Notes under the pieces: generated by a model
Seen by the model: only the letters and a program-made list of their open reading frames with translations
Database searches by the model: none
Told to the model about the DNA's origin: nothing
DNA from: Anaeromyces robustus
Lineage: Eukaryota > Neocallimastigomycota > Neocallimastigomycetes > Neocallimastigales > Neocallimastigaceae
Direction of reading: 5' to 3'
NCBI GenBank assembly: GCA_002104895.1
Contig: MCFG01000013.1
Location: 70,001 to 134,000, forward strand
DNA length: 64,000 nucleotides
In this document: positions 1 through 25,900 of the stretch, in pieces
Numbering within the stretch: the first letter of the stretch is position 1
Layout of the letters: the number at the start of each line of letters is the position of its first letter
Program-made: the position numbers and the translations under genes

Positions 1-37
1 AACTTTTTTTCAATATACGGTGTATATAAATACTTAC

Positions 38-3024
<2,987 letters not shown>

Positions 3025-3272
3025 TTTGTTACCTTATAATAATAATAAAAATCATTTACAAAAAGAGTAAATACGCATATATATTATATATGTATATGCA
3101 TATAGTATAGTATAACAAATTTTATATCAAAAAATATAAATAATAATTATATTAAATTATACAAAAATTTTTTATGCTTTTTTCTTTTTTATTTTTGGTA
3201 TCTGTTTTAAATATAAATTTAATATTTCAATTAATGTTTTAATAAAAATATAAACTAAAGTTGAAAAACAAG

Positions 3273-3304
<32 letters not shown>

Positions 3305-4166
3305 GAAAATATAAATATTAAAATTAAATATATATTCAAGGTATATAATTTAAGTATAAATTAACATTTATGTTACATTTAATTAAAATAAAAATGAAAT
3401 TTAAATTTAATAGTAAAACTTAAATTTCATCCTTTAAAATTAATTAAAAAAATATCAAAAAAAATTGATATCTAATATAATAATTTAATATTTATTTATC
3501 AATGAATAGTATAAAAGAAATTAAATTTCTATTTAAATAGAAATTTTTTTAAAAATTTCATAAATATAAAAAACTTTAATAGGCCGTTAATTAATTCCAA
3601 TACTTAATAAAAAGAATTCCTTGTTAATAATTACAAAGTTTTCTTTTATATGAAAATCTATTATAAATATTTTATTATTATAAGGTTTTATTATAATTAT
3701 TAAATAATAATGAAAATTTAAATTTCAATTGAAAATATTAATTCTTTAAAATATTTTGGAAGAATAATAAAATAAAAAAAAATATCAATATAATAAATAA
3801 AAAAAATTTATAGAAGAAAAATATATATAATTTATTAATATATTATATATTATTTATCCATATATATTATATAAAAAACAATTAATTAATTTTACAAAAC
3901 TTCTAAAATTGTATAAATAAATAAATGTTTATCATAGAAAAAATTATTTTTTATTATAATTAAAATTTTTCATTATTATTTTTATAATTTGGAAAACTTC
4001 TTGAACAAATATATACCATATAAATTTTTTATTTATATGATTGGCATTGTATCAAATTTATAATTTCTGTAATGTATACAAAATTTTATTTACATTAACC
4101 CATAATAATATCTTTAATTATATTAATAGTTAAAAAAAATTTTTTTCTATACTATATATAATAAAA
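3025..4166. promoter_or_regulatory. Divergent intergenic region INTS6/POP1
   Basis: This 1.1-kb spacer separates the two start codons and must hold both promoters and 5' UTRs. It is nearly pure A+T with a short AAAAG tract near 3270-3300. A small G/C-containing spot (AGGCCGTTAATT, about 3581-3592) is the only conspicuous non-AT word. No gene, tRNA or defined promoter element could be supported. Confidence 0.6.
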
Positions 4167-8257
<4,091 letters not shown>

Positions 8258-8913
8258 AATAATTTTTACCTTTTTTTTTTTTCTTAGAAAATAAAACTAT
8301 AGAATTTTTATCTTATTGGAAATTTTAATAATATAAAATTTTATATTATTTTATATAAAAAATAATTATTATTTAATATTTAATTTTTTATTGAATGTAT
8401 TTAATTTAAATTAATAATATTTATTAATAAAAAATTTATTTATAATTTATAATTTTTTAAATATAATTTTTTTTTCTTATATACTTTGTGTAAAATTTGA
8501 AATGCATCTTTTAAATTTTAATATTTAAGTTTTAAATTAAATTCCTAATTTATATTATATTATAACAAAATATTAAATTTTAATATTTAAATTTTAAATT
8601 AAATTCCTAATTTATATTATATTATAACAAAATAAAAGTTTAATGTTTTTATATAAAAAAAATAAATTAATGTTAAATTAATTTATATTATATCTTATTA
8701 TTTTTAATATTGTATTTTAAATTATAATTTTAAATTTACTGAAATCTTAATAGATTTCTGTTTTTTTTTTTTTTTTATCATATTAGATAAAGAGTAAATT
8801 AAAATTATATTATAATAATTAAAATTAGAATTAAAATTGGAAATAAAATTGAAATTAAGATAATAAGGAAAAGGAAAAAAAAATAAAGAAATAAAAAAAA
8901 ATAATAATAAGTA
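8258..8913. other. Intergenic POP1-THOC1 spacer
   Basis: AT-only spacer of about 650 bp. It must contain the POP1 3' UTR and the THOC1 promoter. Its one notable element is a 62-bp tandem duplication, listed separately. No gene was seen. Confidence 0.6.
8511..8634. repeat. Two-copy tandem duplication, 62-bp unit
   Basis: Units at 8511-8572 and 8573-8634 are identical except for one G/A difference (ATTTAAG versus ATTTAAA). Both carry the word AAATTCCTAATTTATATTA. The near identity suggests a recent duplication in the THOC1 upstream region. Confidence 0.9.
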
Positions 8914-13919
<5,006 letters not shown>

Positions 13920-16900
13920 ATGTCAACACCAAATAAACGATATAATTTCGTAAGTCTAAATAGAGAATTTTTACCCAAAAATGTAAAAAACAAACTATTA
14001 TATACTAATAATTCAAATGATAATGTTTCGAAACAAGGTATCAGTGAGAACATTTGTACATACACAGAATTAAAAAAGAAAAAAAAAAAATTATCAAAAA
14101 AATCATATTATCCAAAAGCAATAGTAAAATATAACTATAAAAAAAAATCAAAATGTGATAATTCACTAATTCCAAAAGAAGCGTTTACTGAATTAAAAAC
14201 AGAAGTTGATAATAAAAAAGAAACGGAATCTAATGACTCATTACTACATAAAAATGTTCAAAATACTTTATTTTCAACAAAAACATTTAAATTTTTATCC
14301 AAAAAAAATTACGATTTGTCTGTCCAACCAAAAGTTTTTGTTCAATATATACCGAAAAAGGGTGAAGTTCCAAGAAAAATTGTAATTGAAAGAACAAAGA
14401 AAAAATACGCTAATATTGATATTGAAGAATTATTTTTACAAAATAAAATTTCACCCGAAGATTTATGTAATTTATTAATGCCAAACACTTATATTTCACA
14501 AAAAATTGAAAATTCAAAATTCTATTCAGAATCCCTAAAACTATCATTAGAATATTTTGACGATACCGAATATGAATCAAGAACTATAGAAGAATGGCTA
14601 AATATTGATAGAAAACCAACAAATATACCTAGGAAAGTAGATGATATTATCACATATGCATCTATTCCATTACCAGCGATAGCATTTGATTATCCAAAAT
14701 GGCGCGAATGTTATGTTATAGGATATAATTATGAAACTGATCGTTGGAATATAAAATGGAGAGAAACGTCAACGTGGTATTTTGAAGAAACAATAAATTC
14801 CGAAAATGAAGAATATGATGAAACTATTATTGATTCAATGCTTGATATTAAACATATTAAATCAAAAAGTGAAAAGAGTAATGGTAATGTAGAAAACAAT
14901 AATGATATTTATGATGATGATGAAAATTTTTTAAAAGTACTTGAAAATAGACATAATATTTGGATGCCAAGGTAACCACATATTAAAAATTAATGATATA
15001 CAATAAATAAAAAAATAATTAATTAAATTAAATACTTGTAATATTAATATTCTTCATAATACTTAGATTACGATTTTGTTTTAAAGCCGAAGATCCTGAA
15101 AATTTTGTTCAAAGAGTAATGCATGCTATTAATGAAAAAGAAAGAGCTAAAAAAATTATTGTAAATCAAAGTTTGCTTAATTTATATTTTAATATATATT
15201 TATCTTTAAAATTAATATAATTTTTTTGTTTGTTTATTTGTTTATTTATTTGTTAAAAACATATAAATAAAGACATATAATTTTTATGTAGATTGTTTAT
15301 CAACTGATAATACACAATCTATCCCGGAAGATATATCAAAAAAGATTAAAGAATATTTACTAAAAAATAAAAAAATATCAAATAATAAAAGAAATAATTA
15401 TTTAATTGATGAATTAGAAAAAGAAATTGATACAGATTTTAAAAGAGCAACAAATAAGAATATATTTGATTCAGAAGTATGAATAAAAATGCAAATAATT
15501 ATTATAAATAATTATTAAGTCTTATTTTATATAATAAAAACTTTAATTAATATTATAAAAAATTATTTATCTATATTTATTATTGTTTTATATCCTTTTT
15601 TTATTTATTCATTCCTTTATTAATTTATTAAAAATTTTTTTATTTATATATCCAAAGATTACAAATAAAGAATTTAAGAATATTTTAAATATTATAGAAT
15701 TTCCAGAAAAATCAAGATATGATAATCCAAAAAAGTAAAAAATATTTTTTTTCATATATTTTTATATTGAAAAAATAAATGATATAATGTTAAAAATATT
15801 AATATATATATTAAAATATTAAAATATCATTTTTAAAATGTAAAATTATTATAGATATGGAAAAATCAATATCCCAACATCAAATTATTTTATTAATAAA
15901 ACAAATTTTTCATTTATAACTTATCTAACTAAAAAAGAGATCATTGAATCCTTTGTGAGTATAAAAAATGAAAACAACATATTATTAAATTCATGCTGTT
16001 TTTTAACACCAAATATGAGTAAACCTATTAAAGTAGAAGAATTCGAACAAATGCAATTACAATCATTCAATTCAATTAAATCTACATCAATAGAAAAGTA
16101 AAAATATTGCTTATTTTTAATATTTTTATTTATATATAATTTAATATATATATAATATAGTATTTGATATACATACTAATGCTTATTAAATAAAACATAT
16201 TATAATTATTTAATAATTTAAAAAATATTCATGCTTTTAACAAAAAGATGGTATAATGAAATAAAATCAATTATTTCATACAATTTTAGAAATAATGAGA
16301 GAGGATGGTATAATATGTATGAATCAAATATAGAAGTTTATAATATATCAAAGTTTAAAAAATTTATGACGACAGTACGATTTATGATGCAAGATACCTT
16401 AAGATATTTAATATTAAACTCCTTAGATAAATATTTATATTTCTTTTCGATATATGACTATTACTCTATTAATGTTATTTCAACGAATAATGTAAAATTA
16501 ATTCCTTATGATAAAAATAATAAAAATATTAAAAATATTATTACTAAACCAATATTCAGTTTAGATCTAATAAATAATAATGGTACAATTAGTTATAATA
16601 TAGAGAAAAATGATATCTTTAAGACAATATTAAGGTTATTTGATAAGTCTTTACAAGTAATTGAAAAAATTCCACAAATGGAGAATGCTATACTTAAGAA
16701 TATTGTTTGGTCATCCGTAGAATCATTAGATACTGTAGGAAGTACTGAAAAAATAGTAAAACTTAAACGATTACTATTGAAAGAAAAGGTTAATAGTACA
16801 ATTCAACCATTAGAAACTTATCTTAAGTTATATGAAAAATATATACCTATGTTAAATTTTAATGTTCAAAAATTCAGAGAAGAATATGAAAATAATGAAT

Positions 16901-19900
16901 CGAAGACATTAGAAGAAATTGAATTGGATATTATTCATTTTAAAAAGGAATGGGAAATAATTGAAGGAAATATTCCTTCAACTATTGATATAGGTATTTT
17001 CCGTATAAATTGTGAAAATATTAAATTAGCATTAAAAAAAGATTTATCAAAAATTGTTCTTTCAGTTTTAAATAAAAAAACTGCTGATGAAGTTCAATCT
17101 CTTGGACAAGAGTATAGTCATATTGCACAAAGATTAAAAGATAAACCAATAAAAATTGAAGATATATGTGATACACGAGAATATATTGAATCTATTCCAG
17201 ATTTAATTCATGAAAAAATAGAAAAATATCAAAAAATAATAAACAATTATGATATTTTAGAAAAGTATAGATATGAACTTTCTTCAGATGAATTTAAACT
17301 AAAATGGAATGTCATGGCATGGCCAAATAAAATTGATGAAGCAATTGATACCACAAGAGAAATGTTATTTGTTGAAGAACAAACTTTCCTTAAAAACCTA
17401 CAAGGAGATCAAGAACAATTTACAGATCGTATTCAAAGATTAGGAAGTTTAATATCCGAATTATCAATAATTAACGACATTTCAAGAATAAATGAATATA
17501 TATCCGATATTCATAAAACAATTAAAGAATTAAAAAAATGTCAAACACAAGCAGCAGTATTTAATACAAGAGAAGCATTATTTAATTTACCTACAACTAA
17601 TTATGATGATATTAATCAATTAGCTACTAATTTTGAACCTTATAAGAATTTATGGATAACAGCTTATGATTGGACTAGATGGAAGAATCAATGGATGAAC
17701 GGACCATTTAATGAATTACAGTCAGATAGTGTAGAAAAAGATGTCGGCAATGCATGGAGAACGATGTTAAAATTAATTAAACATTTCAAAAATATGGATG
17801 ATAAATTAAAAATTGCAACACAAATTAAAAATGAAATTGAAGATTTCAAACAATATATTCCATTAATTCAATCTTTGAGAAATCCAGGAGTTTCTGCTAG
17901 ACATTGGGAAGAGATTTCTAATAAATTGAATTTCAATATTGAAATATCAGATACAACCACCTTACAAGATTTACTGAATTATAATCTTCTGGAAAACTTA
18001 CCTGAAATTACAAAAGTTTGTGATACTGCCAGTAAAGAATATGCTATTCAAGAAGCACTTGAAAAAATGAAGAGTGAATGGCAAGATCAAGTTTTAGATA
18101 TTATGTCCTATAAAGATACCGGAACATTTATTGTTCATATAAATGAGGAAATATTAAGATTATTAGATGATCATATAGTTATGACACAATCAATGAGTTT
18201 TTCACCGTACAAAAAACCATTCGAAGAAGAAATTGGTGAGTGGGAAGGAAAATTAAAAACAATGCAAGACGTATTAGAAGAATGGATGGCTTGTCAACGT
18301 TCATGGTTATATCTTGAACCAATTTTTAATTCTGATGATATCATTCAACAATTACCATCTGAAAGTAAAAGATTCAGAACGATGGATAGAATATGGAGAA
18401 AAACTATGATTCATGCTAAAGAAAATCCAAATATTATGGAGTTTTGTTCCAATCCAAATCTTTTAAAGTCATTTTGTGAATGTAACAAATTATTAGATAT
18501 GGTATCAAAGCATCTTTCTACTTATCTGGAAAGTAAACGTTATGCCTTTCCAAGATTCTTTTTCCTTTCTGATGATGAATTATTACAAATTTTATCCCAA
18601 ACAAAAGATCCAACTGCTGTTCAACCTCATTTAAGAAAATGTTTCGAAAATATTATGCGTTTAGAATTTGGGGAAGAAAATTTAATATCTGCCATGTATT
18701 CAGCTGAAAATGAATGTATTAATTTCAATAATTCTTTTAAACCAAAAGGTAATATTGAAGATTGGTTATCTAGAGTAGAATCAACAATGAAAAGTAGTAT
18801 TAAAGATGTAATTAGTACTGGATTAAATGAATATAATACTATGCCAAGATATGAATGGGTTTTAAATTGGCCAGGTCAAGTAGTAATTACAGTAACTCAA
18901 ATTATGTTTACAGCTGAAGTTACTGAAGTACTTGATACTGAAGGAGCCAGAGGATTACCTAATTATTTACAAAAATTACTAAATCAACTTCAAGATCTTG
19001 TAAAACTTGTTCGTGGAGATCTTTCTTATATTTGTCGATTAATTCTCAGTGATTTAATCATTATGGATGTTCACTCTAGAGATATTGTAAAAACTATGAT
19101 AGAATCACAAGTTAGTAATACTAATGATTTTGAATGGATTAGTCAATTAAGGTATTATTGGGAAAATGACGATCTTAAAGTAAGAATAGTTAATGCTGAA
19201 TTTAATTATGGTTATGAATACCTTGGTAATACCGGTAGATTAGTTATAACACCACTGACAGATAGATGTTATTTAACATTATGTGGTGCTATGCACTTAG
19301 GTATGGGTGGTGCTCCTGCAGGACCAGCTGGAACTGGTAAAACAGAAACTTGTAAAGATCTTGCAAAGGCCTTAGCTAAGCAATGCGTAGTTTTTAATTG
19401 TTCAGATCAATTAGATTATCTAGCTATGGGAAAATTCTTTAAAGGTTTAGCTAGTGCTGGTGCTTGGGCTTGTTTTGATGAATTTAATAGAATTGATATT
19501 GAAGTATTATCTGTTATTGCACAACAAATTTCAACTATTCAAAAAGCTGCTGCTGCTAATTTAAAAGAATTCATTTTCGAAGGTGTAGAATTAAAGCTAG
19601 ATAAAACCAACGCTATATTTATTACAATGAATCCAGGTTATGCAGGACGTACTGAACTTCCTGATAATTTGAAAGCATTATTTAGACCAGTTGTAAGTTA
19701 ATTTATTTAATTAGCTTTTTTGATATATTAAATTATAACAAAAAATTTCTATATTAATAATTAATTATATATTAATAATTGATATTTAAAAAATTATTTC
19801 ATTTTCCTTTTTCATTACTTTTACATTTATTTTTATATTATATATTATATTATATATTATAGGCTATGATGATTCCAGATTATACTATGATTGCTGAAAT

Positions 19901-22900
19901 TAGTTTATTCTCATTTGGCTTTTCAGATGCAAGAATACTAGCTGAAAAGATGGTTGCTACATTTAAATTATCATCTGAGCAATTATCTTCTCAAGATCAT
20001 TATGATTTTGGCATGCGTGCTGTTAAAACAGTTATTTCTAGTGCAGGTAACTTAAAAAGAAGTGATCCTAATACCCCAGAAGCTATCCTTTTATTAAGAT
20101 CTCTATGTGATGTTAATATTCCAAAATTTGTAGCAGATGATATTCCTCTTTTCAATGGTATTATATCAGATCTTTTCCCAGGAATTGAAAAGCCAAAAAT
20201 TGATTATGGATCACTTTTAGATTCCATTAAACAAACATGTGCTAAAAATAATATTCAAGACGTTAGTGTTTTCCTTGAAAAATGCATTCAATTATATGAA
20301 ACTACAGTAGTAAGACATGGTTTGATGTTAGTTGGACCTACAGGTGGAGGTAAAACTACATGTTATAGAATTTTAGCTGAAGCATTAACAAAACTTAGTA
20401 ATAATCCAAATAAAAAAAAGGAAGACTCTAAATATTGTGCTATTCAAACACATGTTCTTAATCCAAAATCAATTACTATGGGACAGTTGTATGGTGAATT
20501 TGATCTTCAAACTCATGAATGGACAGATGGTATTCTTTCTCATTTAGTAAGAACAGGAGTAGCTGATGAATCTACAGATAAACATTGGTATGTATTTGAT
20601 GGACCTGTTGATGCTATTTGGATTGAAAGTATGAATACTGTATTAGACGATAATAAAAAATTATGTTTAAGTAGTGGTGAAATTATTAAATTAAATCCAA
20701 CCCAATTACTTATGTTTGAAGTTGAAGACTTGGCTTTTGCTTCACCTGCTACTGTATCAAGATGTGGTATGATTTATATGGAACCTATTTCCTTAGGAAT
20801 TGAACCATTAATAAATTCATGGATAACAGAAGAAATGAATCAACTTCCTGAAAGTTATAAAACTTCTTTTGAAAACAGAATACGATATCTTTTCAAAACC
20901 TTTGTATTTGATGCCTTAGAATTTTTAAGAAATGATATTAAAGAAGTTATTCCAACATCTAACGGCAATTTAGTTCAAAGTCTTACACGAATTATTCATG
21001 CAATGATTAGTGAATTTTTAGAATTTAATTCAGAAAATGTCAATTCCCAATTAATTATAAATATTTTCAAAGATGAAATTGATCCTATATTTATGTATAG
21101 TTTAATATGGTCTGTTGGAGTTACCTCTGATATGGAAAGTCGTAAAAAATTTGATAATTGGTTCAGAATGAAAACAGAATCATTAGAATTATTTAATAAA
21201 TTACCAAATGATAATATGATTTATGATTACAAATATGATTTTAATGAACGTAAATGGATGAATTGGTTAGAAAAAGCGCCAGAATTTATTATTCCTACTA
21301 CCCCTGAAGAACTTAAAAATACAATTATTCCAACTGTTGATACTATCAGAATTTCTTATTTATTAGAAATTTTGATAAAACAAAACTACAACATTATTTG
21401 TACTGGTCCAACAGGAACAGGTAAAACTTCCATAATTATGGAAAGACTACTTAAAAGTGGTGATGACAAATATATGCCAATTATTATTAATTTTTCAGCA
21501 AGAACCAACGCAAACCAAATTCAAGATTTATTAGATTCCAAAATGGAAAAAAGAAGAAAAGGTATATATGGACCACCATTAGGTAAAAAATATGTTATAT
21601 TTATTGACGATTTGAATATGCCAATGTTGGATGTATGTAATGCTCAACCACCTATTGAATTAATAAGGCAATGGATGGATCATGGTGGATGGTATGATCT
21701 TAAATCTGTAGGAAGCTTTATGAACATTAATGATGTGAATTATATATGTGCTATGGGACCTCCAGGAGGTGGAAGAAATCCTGTGACTCCAAGATTAATA
21801 AGGCATTTCAATCTTATTTCATTTACTGAAATGGAAAATTCAAGTTTAAATAAAATATTCAAAACTGTATTAGATAATTTCTTTGATAAAATATCACAGG
21901 ATTTATTAAGTTTAACTAATAACATCGTTAATGCGTCAATAGATGTATATAATATTATTAGAAAAGAATTATTACCAACACCAGCTAAATCACATTACAC
22001 TTTCAATCTTCGTGATTTGTCTAAAGTTATTCATGGGTTACTTAATGCTGATACTAAAACTACAGTTGTAAAAGAAGACCTTTACAGACTTTGGATTCAT
22101 GAATGTCTTAGAGTATTTCAGGATAGATTGGTAAATGAAGAAGATCGTGAATGGTTTATTAATTTGATTAAAGTAACTATTACTAAATTTTTTAAAATGG
22201 ATTATTATGAAATCGTTAAGAATGAGCCTTTGATTTATGGTGATTATTTAGTACCTAATGCTGAAATTAAAGTCTATGAAGAAGTAAAAGATCTTAATAA
22301 ATTAGGTAAATTAATGGAAGAGTATTTAGAAGAATATAATAATTTATCCAATTCACCTATAAAATTAGTAATGTTTTTAGATGCCATTGAACATGTTTCA
22401 AGAATTTGTAGAATTATTCGTCAAACCAAAGGTAATGCTCTTCTTCTTGGTATAGGTGGTAGTGGTAGACAATCACTATCTCGTTTAGCCTCATATATGG
22501 AAGAATATGAAATATTCCAAATTGAATTATCAAAAAATTATGGTGTAAATGAATGGCACGATGATATTAAAAAAGTAATGATGAAAGCTGGATTAGAAAG
22601 TCAAAATATAGTTTTCCTATTTTCAGACACACAAATTGTTATGGAATCATGTTTAGAAGATATTAATAATATGTTAAATACTGGAGATGTTCCAATGATT
22701 TATTCAATTGATGAAATGGAAAATATTTTGAATACATATAAACAAAAAGTTATTGAAGCTGGAGAAATACCTACAAGAGAAAATATTTTCTCTAAATATG
22801 TTAATAATGTCCAAAATCATCTTCATATTATTCTTTGTATGAGTCCAATTGGTGAAATTTTCCGTAATCGTTTAAGAATGTTTCCATCTTTTGTTAATTG

Positions 22901-25900
22901 TTGTACTATTGATTGGTTTTCAATGTGGCCAGAAGATGCTCTTAGATCAGTTGCTATTAATACAATTGCTGATATTTCAGACTTAGGATCAGAAGAAGTC
23001 ATTGATGGTATAGTAGATGTTTGTGTAACTATGCATGAATCTGTTCGATTAAAATGTATTCAATATGAAAATGAGATAGGAAGGTATAATTATATTACTC
23101 CAAAAAGTTATTTAGAATTATTAAACCTATATCGAATTTTACTTTCAAAAAAACGAAATGAACTATATGGTTTACGTAAACGTACAGCAGCTGGTTTAGA
23201 AAAACTATTGAGTGCTGCTCAAGAAGTAGAAGTATTACAGGAAAAATTAAAGGCAATGCAACCATTATTGATTTCTACCTCTAAAGAAGTAGAAGAAACA
23301 ATGGTTAATATAGATATAGATAAAAAGAATACTCAAATTCTTCGTGAAAATATTGCTAATGAAGAAAAATTAGCCTCACAAAAAGCAAATGAAACTAAAG
23401 CTATTGCAGATGACGCAAAAAGAGATTTAGATGAAGCATTACCATTATTAGCCAATGCTTTAAATAGTTTAAAAACATTATCAAAAGGTGATATAACAGA
23501 AGTAAAAAGTATGCAACGTCCACCAGAAGGAGTAAAACTTGTTATTGAAGCAGTATGTATAATGAAAGATGTCAAACCTAAAAAAGTTGATGGAGATAAA
23601 ATGGGTAAAAAAGTTGATGACTATTGGGAACCTGGTAAACAGTTATTAGCAGATCCAACTAAGTTTATTGATTCTCTTATGAATTATGATAAAGATAATA
23701 TTCCTGATAATATTATTAATAAAATTAAATCATATATTGATAATCCTAACTTTAAAAAGGAAGTCATTGAAAGAGTTTCGAAAGCAGCTACATCTATGTG
23801 TTTATGGGTAAGAGCCATGGAAAAATATTACTGGGTATCTAAAGTAGTGAAGCCAAAACGTGAAAAGTTAAAAGAAGCAGAAGAATCCTTAAAAATTACA
23901 ATTGATGCCTTAAATCAATTAAAAGATAGACTTCATGAAGCTGATGAACATATTAAAGAAATGGAACAAAAATTTATGGAAATGACGGCAAGAAAACAAG
24001 AATTAGCTGATCAAGTAGAAGAATGTAATATTAAATTAACTAGAGCCAGTAAGTTAATATCTGGATTAGAAAATGAAAGAGGTCGTTGGAGTTCTACTAT
24101 TAGTGAATTAGATATTTTATTGAAAAATATTATTGGTGATATTTTAATATCAGCAGGAGAAATCGCCTATTTAGGAAATTTTACACCGGAATACCGTTCA
24201 GATTTAAAACAAATATGGAGTAAAATTTTAAATAATACTGCCATTCCACACTCAGAATCTACTACTCTTTGGAATAATTTAGGAAATCCAGTATTATTAA
24301 GAGAATGGGAATTATTTGGTTTACCAAAGGATGCCTTATCTAGAGACAATGCTATAATAATTAAGAATTCACAACGTTGGCCATTATTAATTGATCCTCA
24401 AGGTCAAGCAAATAAATGGATCAGAAATATGGAAAATGAAAATGGTTTAGAAATCATTAAACTTTCTGATCGAGAATTCCTTAGAAGTTTAGAAAATGCT
24501 ATTCGATTTGGTAAGCCTGTACTTTTAGAAAATGTAGATGAAACTTTAGATCCAGCTTTAGAACCCATTTTAGCTAAAAAAATATATAAACAAGGAGGTA
24601 ATAATGTTATTAAATTAGGTGATAGTGTACTTCAATATCATAATGATTTCAGATTCTACATTACTTCTAAACTACCAAATCCTAAATATTCACCAGAACT
24701 TTCTGCAACATTAACTTTAGTTAATTTTACCTTAACTCCAAGTGGATTAGAAGATCAACTTTTAGCTTTAGTTGTTATTAATGAAAGACCAGATTTAGAA
24801 GAAGCAAAGAATAGTTTAGTAGCTTCTAATGCACAAATGAAAAAGGAATTAAAAGAAATTGAAGATAAAATTCTTTATTTATTATCTTCAGTAGAAGGTA
24901 GTCCTGTAGATGATGAACGATTAATTGATACTTTAGCAGCTTCCAAAGAAACTTCAGCAGAAATTACAGAAAAAATGGTCGCAGCTGAATTAACAGAACA
25001 AGATATTGATCAAACTAGAAATAAGTATAAACCTGTTGCTATACGTACTCAAATTTTATTTTTCTGTATTACCGAATTATCTATCGTTGATCCTATGTAT
25101 CAATATTCTCTTCATTGGTTTATGAATCTATTCACCAATGCTATTGAAAAATCAGAAAAATCAAATAATATTGAAACGAGAGTAGCAAATATTAATGAAT
25201 ACTTCACCTATTCTCTATTTTGTAATGTTTGTAATAGTTTATTTGAAAAACATAAATTAATGTTTTCATTACTTCTTACCATACGTATTCTTTCAAATAA
25301 AGGTAAAATTAATATGGATGAATGGAGATTCCTTCTCTCGGGTAATAGTGTTAATGGAGAGAAAAAAATAGCTAATCCTGCATCAGATTGGTTATCAAAT
25401 AAAGTATGGTCTGATATTTGTTCTCTTAGTACACTACCAAATTTTGAACATTTTGAAGATGATTTTATTACATATATCAAAGATTATAAAAAAATATTTG
25501 ATAGTTCCACACCACATAAGGAAATACTTCCAGGAAAATGGCGTATGAAATTGGATACGTTCCAAAAATTATTAGTTTTAAGATGTCTAAGAGAAGACAA
25601 AATAACTAGTGGTATTCAAGATTTTGTAACGGAAATGTTAGGTGAACAATTTGTAGAACCTAGAAGTACAGCATTATCTTCACTTTTTAATGAATCCAAT
25701 GCTATTACACCTATTATTTTCATTTTATCTTCGGGAGCAGATCCTGCAACTTCTCTTTATAAATTTGCTGAAGAAATGAAATTTTCAAAAAAATTAACTA
25801 CAGTTTCCTTAGGTCAAGGTCAAGGACCAAGAGCAGAAAAATTAATTACGGATGGTATGGAAAAAGGACAATGGGTATTATTACAGAATTGTCATTTAAG

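Noticed and set aside
21740-25480. Several minus-strand open frames of 60-90 codons inside the dynein gene
   Set aside because: They lie antisense to a perfectly conserved coding exon and have no recognisable content.
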